Positions 60,091 through 64,000 of a stretch of DNA of 64,000 nucleotides are shown in pieces. The translations under genes and the position numbers were made by a program. Each line of letters starts with the position of its first letter. Positions within the stretch are counted from its first letter, which is position 1. The notes beneath the pieces were generated by a model that was not told the DNA's origin, did not search any database, and was given only the letters and a program-made list of their open reading frames with translations. Source of the DNA: a bacterium (GTDB lineage Bacteria > Hydrothermota > UBA3073 > JACQXS01 > JAQTXJ01). The stretch is from assembly GCA_028716385.1 (NCBI GenBank), contig JAQUPX010000001.1:594775-658774 (forward strand), in the 5' to 3' direction.

Positions 60091-61008
60091 ATGAAAAAAG
60101 TAGGCCTTGCACTTGGTTCCGGGGTTGCGAAAGGCCTTGCCCATATTGGGGTACTCAAGGCGATTGATAAACAAAAAATCCCCGTGGATTTTATTGCAGG
60201 AACAAGTATCGGGGCGCTTATAGGCGCAATGTATGCTTCGGGAATCAGTGGCGAAGAAATAGAAGAAATAGCCCTAAACATAGACATAAAAAAAACGCTT
60301 GCCCTTTTTACCCCGACGATGTCATATTCCGGATTAATTGACGGACAAAGAGTAATTAAATTTATTGAATCTATAATCGGCAGACAAAACATTGAAGACC
60401 TTCGTATTCCATTTGCCGCAATCTCTTCTAATATTGTGACAGGAGAAGAGATTGTAATCACAAAAGGCTCTCTGCTTAACGCGCTCAGGGCGAGTATCTC
60501 TATCCCCGGCATATTTACACCTGTCGAATACAATGACAAACTTCTGGTAGACGGTGGGCTTGTAAATCCTGTTCCAGTGAGCGCCGTTCTTAAGATGGGT
60601 GCAGATATTGTAATTGCAGTAAATGTTTTGTCGGCTCCACAAAAGAATATGCGGAGTTACATTAGAATGGATGATAAAATAAGAAAAACTCCGCTAAAAA
60701 AAAGCAACTCTCAAATAATAAATACTCGTTTAGGTAATTTTGCCGCATCTTTAAAACCGGTTGCTCAGTTCAGCAATTTTGTGAAAAAGAAAACTTCTAC
60801 ACCCAGCATATTTCATGTATTGCTTCAAACAATATCCGTTACCGAGTATGAAATTGCCAATTTTCAGCTGGCAAAACACAAACCGGATTTTTTAATTACT
60901 CCGTCGGTCGAGTTTGTTGCCCCGCTTGAGTTCTTTCGTGCAAAGGAAGCAATTTTAGAGGGAGAAAAAGCATTTTCCGCCGTTATCCCCTCTCAACTTA
61001 ATTTATAA
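60091..61008 (+). CDS. Patatin-like phospholipase (RssA-like)
   Basis: 305 residues. Glycine-rich oxyanion loop GSGVAKGLAHIGV (9-21), nucleophile Ser 39 in GTSIG, and catalytic Asp 154 in VDGGLVNPVPV, the Ser-Asp dyad of bacterial patatins. Hydrolyses acyl chains from lipids; no signal peptide, so it acts inside the cell. The ATG lacks a clear Shine-Dalgarno. Followed four bases later by a YgjP-like gene. Confidence 0.92.
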   Translation: MKKVGLALGSGVAKGLAHIGVLKAIDKQKIPVDFIAGTSIGALIGAMYASGISGEEIEEIALNIDIKKTLALFTPTMSYSGLIDGQRVIKFIESIIGRQNIEDLRIPFAAISSNIVTGEEIVITKGSLLNALRASISIPGIFTPVEYNDKLLVDGGLVNPVPVSAVLKMGADIVIAVNVLSAPQKNMRSYIRMDDKIRKTPLKKSNSQIINTRLGNFAASLKPVAQFSNFVKKKTSTPSIFHVLLQTISVTEYEIANFQLAKHKPDFLITPSVEFVAPLEFFRAKEAILEGEKAFSAVIPSQLNL

Positions 61009-61011
61009 CTT

Positions 61012-61701
61012 ATGGAAATTCAAATATCAAAAATCATCCGCTCGAGAAGAAGAACAATCGAATTGCAAATAAATAGCGATTCGACTTTGATTGTTCGTGC
61101 CCCACTCAGAGTTAGCGAGAAATATATTAATAAATTAGTATATAAAAAAAGATTGTGGATTTCCAAAAAACAAGAGTTTATGCGGAAGCAAAAACAACTA
61201 ATAAAACAAAAAGAATTCGTAAACGGTGAAGATTTTTGGTATTTAGGCAATGCGTATAAACTGCAGGTTATAGATAATTCAAAGTTGCCCTTATTGCCAT
61301 TGTCTTTTGAAAGTTCTTCAGGCGTGTTTTTACTTTCACAAAATCATCTCGATAAGGCAAAAGAACTTTTTATGCTATGGTATAAAGAACAAGCCAGACA
61401 AAAAATAACAGAACGTGTTAACTTTTATTGTTCCCATGCAGACCTAAAATACAATAAAATCAGGATAACGGATGCCGGAAGCAGATGGGGTTCCTGTGGA
61501 AGCAAAAACGGTTTGAATTTTAACTGGCGTCTGATTATGGCTCCACCGGGAGTGCTTGATTATGTGGTTGTCCACGAAATTGCTCATATAACGGAGAAGA
61601 ATCATTCAAAGCGTTTCTGGCTGAAAGTGGAAACAATATTCCCCGATTATAAAATCCATAGAAAATGGCTGAAAGAAAATAAATGCCAATTATTATTTTA
61701 G
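61012..61701 (+). CDS. YgjP-like zinc metallopeptidase
   Basis: 229 residues. Zinc motif HEIAH with H188, E189 and H192, third ligand H198 in NHSKRFW. Upstream is the family motif TDAGSRWGSCGSKNGLNFNWRLIMAPPGVLDYVVVHEI. The N-terminal part is basic. Part of the DUF45/YgjP group of M48-related peptidases. Substrates unknown. Cotranscribed with the patatin-like gene. Confidence 0.9.
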   Translation: MEIQISKIIRSRRRTIELQINSDSTLIVRAPLRVSEKYINKLVYKKRLWISKKQEFMRKQKQLIKQKEFVNGEDFWYLGNAYKLQVIDNSKLPLLPLSFESSSGVFLLSQNHLDKAKELFMLWYKEQARQKITERVNFYCSHADLKYNKIRITDAGSRWGSCGSKNGLNFNWRLIMAPPGVLDYVVVHEIAHITEKNHSKRFWLKVETIFPDYKIHRKWLKENKCQLLF

Positions 61702-61711
61702 ACTTATTTTT

Positions 61712-62947
61712 TTATCTTAAAAACAGCCGGTAAACAAGAATATTAATACCCGTCAATGGAATTCCGATTCTTGCAAATTCCCAGAAAGTCAATGTTTCTT
61801 TATACTTCTTTTCTGCGTTTTGAATTATTATCACATTGCTTGCGGCTCCAAGTATAAATAAATTGCCTGCAATTGTGCTTCCTGCCGCCAATGCCATCAT
61901 TGCTTTTGTCGTAGCTCCCGTATTTGCCAGCATAGGAAGGTAAAGAGCGACAAGCGGAACGTTCGAAATCAACTGGCTTAGCAATACGCTTACCGTTAAA
62001 ATCATATTGGTTGATAAAATATTGATATGTGATTTGGTTATAATGTTCTGGAAAAATCCACTGTCCCACACACTTTGCATTAAAACAAACATAGATGCAA
62101 AGAAAACGAGAGTATGCCAGTCAATTTGTTTTACTATTTTAATTCTTTTTTTACTAAATATCAATATCGGAAGCATAGAAATCAGTGCAATATAAGTTAA
62201 TTTGAAATCAAAACTAAGATTCATAAAAATAGTTATAATCTTAAGAATAACTAAAAGTATAATTATGGATAATGAAATTTTACAAAGGTTTGATAATTTC
62301 AAATCTTCTATCGGTTCCCGGAAATGATTCAATGGAGTTTTGTTTAAATAAGTTTTATAAAATAGTTTTAACATAATAAATGCTAAAAAAAGATTTATGA
62401 TTGTGGGTAAGAATAAGTATTTCAAAAAGACAACAAAAGAATTTGTTATTTTCCCGTTAATGGCAATTAAGAGATTTTGTGGGTTTCCGATGGGGCTCAT
62501 AACGCTTCCAATCGTAACTGCAAAGGCAAGAGACAATAATAGTAATTTGGGATTAATTGTATGTTTTTTCGCAAGCAATAAGACAACCGGTGTCCCGATA
62601 ATGGCTAAAGTATCATTCATTAAAAATGCTGAAGTTATTCCCATACCAAATAAAACAGATAAAATCAATGCATCTACGGATTTTGTTTTGCTGAATAATT
62701 TATAAGAAAGGTGAGCCAGGTATCCGCTTTCTTCCAGTGCCTGTCCTACGACAAACATCCCGAATAGAAAAAGTATAACATCTATGTTTATTGATTTTAA
62801 AGCATTTATCGGGGAAATCTGTCCTGTTAACAATACGATAACTGCCCCGGATAGCATTATCTGCCACATAGGAAGCCTGACGTTTCCAACCTGTCTGACT
62901 GCAATTGACACAAAAACAACGATTAAAACGATTATCGGGATTATCAT
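61712..62947 (-). CDS. ArsB/NhaD-type (SLC13/IT superfamily) permease
   Basis: 411 residues with about eleven transmembrane helices. Recognisable motifs are ITSAFLMNDTLAIIGTPVVLLLAKK and VMSPIGNPQNLLIAI in the first half, and ISNVPLVALYLPML and MMALAAGSTIAGNLFILGAASNVIIIQNAEK in the second, an inverted duplication typical of ion transporters. Might move an oxyanion, citrate-like acid or act as a Na+/H+ exchanger; the substrate cannot be fixed by sequence. Convergent with the YgjP-like gene. Confidence 0.85.
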   Translation of the reverse strand: MIIPIIVLIVVFVSIAVRQVGNVRLPMWQIMLSGAVIVLLTGQISPINALKSINIDVILFLFGMFVVGQALEESGYLAHLSYKLFSKTKSVDALILSVLFGMGITSAFLMNDTLAIIGTPVVLLLAKKHTINPKLLLLSLAFAVTIGSVMSPIGNPQNLLIAINGKITNSFVVFLKYLFLPTIINLFLAFIMLKLFYKTYLNKTPLNHFREPIEDLKLSNLCKISLSIIILLVILKIITIFMNLSFDFKLTYIALISMLPILIFSKKRIKIVKQIDWHTLVFFASMFVLMQSVWDSGFFQNIITKSHINILSTNMILTVSVLLSQLISNVPLVALYLPMLANTGATTKAMMALAAGSTIAGNLFILGAASNVIIIQNAEKKYKETLTFWEFARIGIPLTGINILVYRLFLR

Positions 62948-62986
62948 AAGAATAAAATTATAGAACGGTGGAAGATATCGTGCCTT

Positions 62987-63349
62987 TTACCACACATTTT
63001 CCAAATCTTTCGGGGTGTATTTATGGTTCCTCGTAAAATAATAAGTTTTGCGGGTTTTCTTTAATTGCATAGTGCTATTTCTGTTGAATAACCTGTATAA
63101 TAAGGAAATCGGCAAAAGAAAAACAAAAAATACGATAGATAACAAAACTTTTGAGGTAATAAATCCCAACAATTCCGCTATTTTAAACCACAACCAATTT
63201 ATTTTTCCGGCAAGGAAATTTGAACACAACCCAATTATATTCAATAATAAAGCTATTATGAGAAGTGATTTTATATGGGTAAACGAATAAATCACTATTA
63301 ACCCGGTCGAAATTACGAGTATCGTTTCTAAATTTTTTTCCCGTTTCAT
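62987..63349 (-). CDS. SxtJ-family membrane protein
   Basis: 120 residues with three transmembrane helices (about 9-25, 27-47 and 60-85) and a polar tail with KYTPKDLENVW. The pattern is that of the SxtJ family, usually found beside DUF5989 proteins, carbamoyltransferases and SGNH-type proteins. Here DUF5989 lies directly upstream on the same strand. Function unknown. Confidence 0.75.
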   Translation of the reverse strand: MKREKNLETILVISTGLIVIYSFTHIKSLLIIALLLNIIGLCSNFLAGKINWLWFKIAELLGFITSKVLLSIVFFVFLLPISLLYRLFNRNSTMQLKKTRKTYYFTRNHKYTPKDLENVW

Positions 63350-63393
63350 AAGTAGTAACCTACTATAGGGTGAAACATCCTGCCACCCAAATC

Positions 63394-63543
63394 TTAAAAT
63401 AAAGTATAAATAAATGGTGCTACCGCACTACTCCCGCCTATCACAACTAAAATACCAATCAATAATAATATGATAATTATCGGCAAAAGCCACCATTTCT
63501 TTCTTTCTTTTAAGAAATTCCACAAATCTTTTAAGAAATCCAT
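63394..63543 (-). CDS. DUF5989 single-helix membrane protein
   Basis: 49 residues from the ATG at 63543, preceded by GAGGT: MDFLKDLWNFLKERKKWWLLP followed by one transmembrane helix and GSSAVAPFIYTLF. The last motif and the WKERKKWWLLP start are those of DUF5989. It is too short to have an enzymatic role and probably forms a complex with the neighbouring SxtJ protein. Confidence 0.8.
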   Translation of the reverse strand: MDFLKDLWNFLKERKKWWLLPIIIILLLIGILVVIGGSSAVAPFIYTLF

Positions 63544-63553
63544 TTTACCTCGC

Positions 63554-64000
63554 TCACCGCCGGGGCGGGATGTTCCATTGATAAATTTGACAGGGACCAA
63601 ATTCCCTTACCATAGAATAATGTGTTTCTAAATATGACTGCAACATTTTATTTTCTTCCGGGTATGACGAGAACAATGTTCCCAAAAGGTCTATAACATA
63701 AGATATTTTCTTGTTGTCCCACTCCCGTATAAATTCCGCCTGGATTACCGAATCTTTGAGCATATTTGCTCCTCTATATACATTAAACTTCATAGGCGCC
63801 TTTTTGTCCAGTAAAATATAAAATATTGGTATATTTGTAAATATGTTACTGTCAACATTTAAAACGGAGTCCATATAACATTTTATGCCTGTAATGTTTT
63901 TGTAATCCTCCTCACTTACACGAACTTGTAACTGTGGAAAAGGCAAAACAGGGCGTTTATCAAAAGTGACTTTTCGCTGCGCAAATAATGTTTTCATATC
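63554..64000 (-). CDS. C-terminal part of a membrane-linked protein, partial
   Basis: At least 147 residues, open at the window edge, so the true start probably lies outside. The visible part has no transmembrane helix; SYLETHYSMVREFGPCQIYQWNIPPRR near the end recalls the soluble C-terminal region of large multi-pass glycosyltransferase-like proteins of the dolichyl-phosphate type, but this is tentative. The end is TGA within a REP-like CCCGCCCCGGCGG hairpin, so the repeat supplies the last codons. Confidence 0.45.
   Translation of the reverse strand, partial: DMKTLFAQRKVTFDKRPVLPFPQLQVRVSEEDYKNITGIKCYMDSVLNVDSNIFTNIPIFYILLDKKAPMKFNVYRGANMLKDSVIQAEFIREWDNKKISYVIDLLGTLFSSYPEENKMLQSYLETHYSMVREFGPCQIYQWNIPPRR

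Noticed and set aside
1..64000. CRISPR array, rRNA operon, insertion sequence, selenocysteine machinery
   Set aside because: No regularly spaced direct repeats, no rRNA-like stretches, no transposase, and no selA, selB, selD or tRNA-Sec recognised in this window.

Overview
This is about 64 kb of an AT-rich bacterial chromosome that looks didermic: it has LPS-type sugar transferases, an Mla/MCE lipid transporter, a Wza/Wzz-like exporter pair and TonB/ExbBD motors. At least eleven secreted proteins end in a C-terminal domain of the type IX secretion (T9SS) kind. Together with papain-, gingipain- and carboxypeptidase-type secreted proteases this points to an uncultured lineage of the FCB/WOR-3 (Stahlbacteria-like) sort. 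That placement is inference; no rRNA is present to confirm it. Most genes lie on the minus strand in short co-directional runs, and the only RNA gene seen is tRNA-Leu(CAG).

Layout. 0-4.4 kb: two ExbB/ExbD pairs, a TonB-like protein and an OmpA-like protein. 4.6-11.8 kb: tpiA, murB, a Wzz-like and an SLBB exporter protein, 3-hydroxyacyl-CoA dehydrogenase and enoyl-CoA hydratase. 11.9-23 kb: tRNA-Leu, a family 2 glycosyltransferase, radA, an MCE-MlaF-MlaE operon behind a palindromic operator-like site, dnaB with a family 4 uracil-DNA glycosylase, a methyltransferase, a family 9 glycosyltransferase and glyS. 23-29 kb: secreted proteins including a papain-like protease. 30-35 kb: proS-nusA-infB. 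35-51 kb: a long block of exported proteins (M14 carboxypeptidase, C25 protease, four secreted proteins with in-frame UGA, four tandem beta-helix proteins). 51.6-64 kb: housekeeping genes (FAD oxidoreductase, nadK, rpsJ, a GlmS isomerase-only protein, a Xer recombinase, an HDAC-like deacetylase, pckG, patatin, a YgjP-like metalloprotease, an anion permease) and the edge of a SxtJ/DUF5989 cassette.

The main discovery is at 41.5-45.5 kb. Four consecutive genes each carry one in-frame UGA exactly where a redox Cys would sit, in the motif U-P-x-C. Each reads through in frame from a signal peptide with a good ribosome binding site to a T9SS-type C-terminal domain. Two are Omp28/thioredoxin-like and two belong to a different YDNG...GVRFTP family. 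Each UGA is followed, at the spacing known for bacterial SECIS elements, by a perfect hairpin with a G-rich three-base loop, and between two paralogs one base pair of the stem changes from T-A to C-G through two synonymous changes. UGA is an ordinary stop elsewhere in the window (infB, glyS, an exbB gene, a surface protein). The simplest reading is a cluster of exported, probably surface-anchored selenoproteins. The Sec machinery itself (selA, selB, selD, tRNA-Sec) is not in this window.
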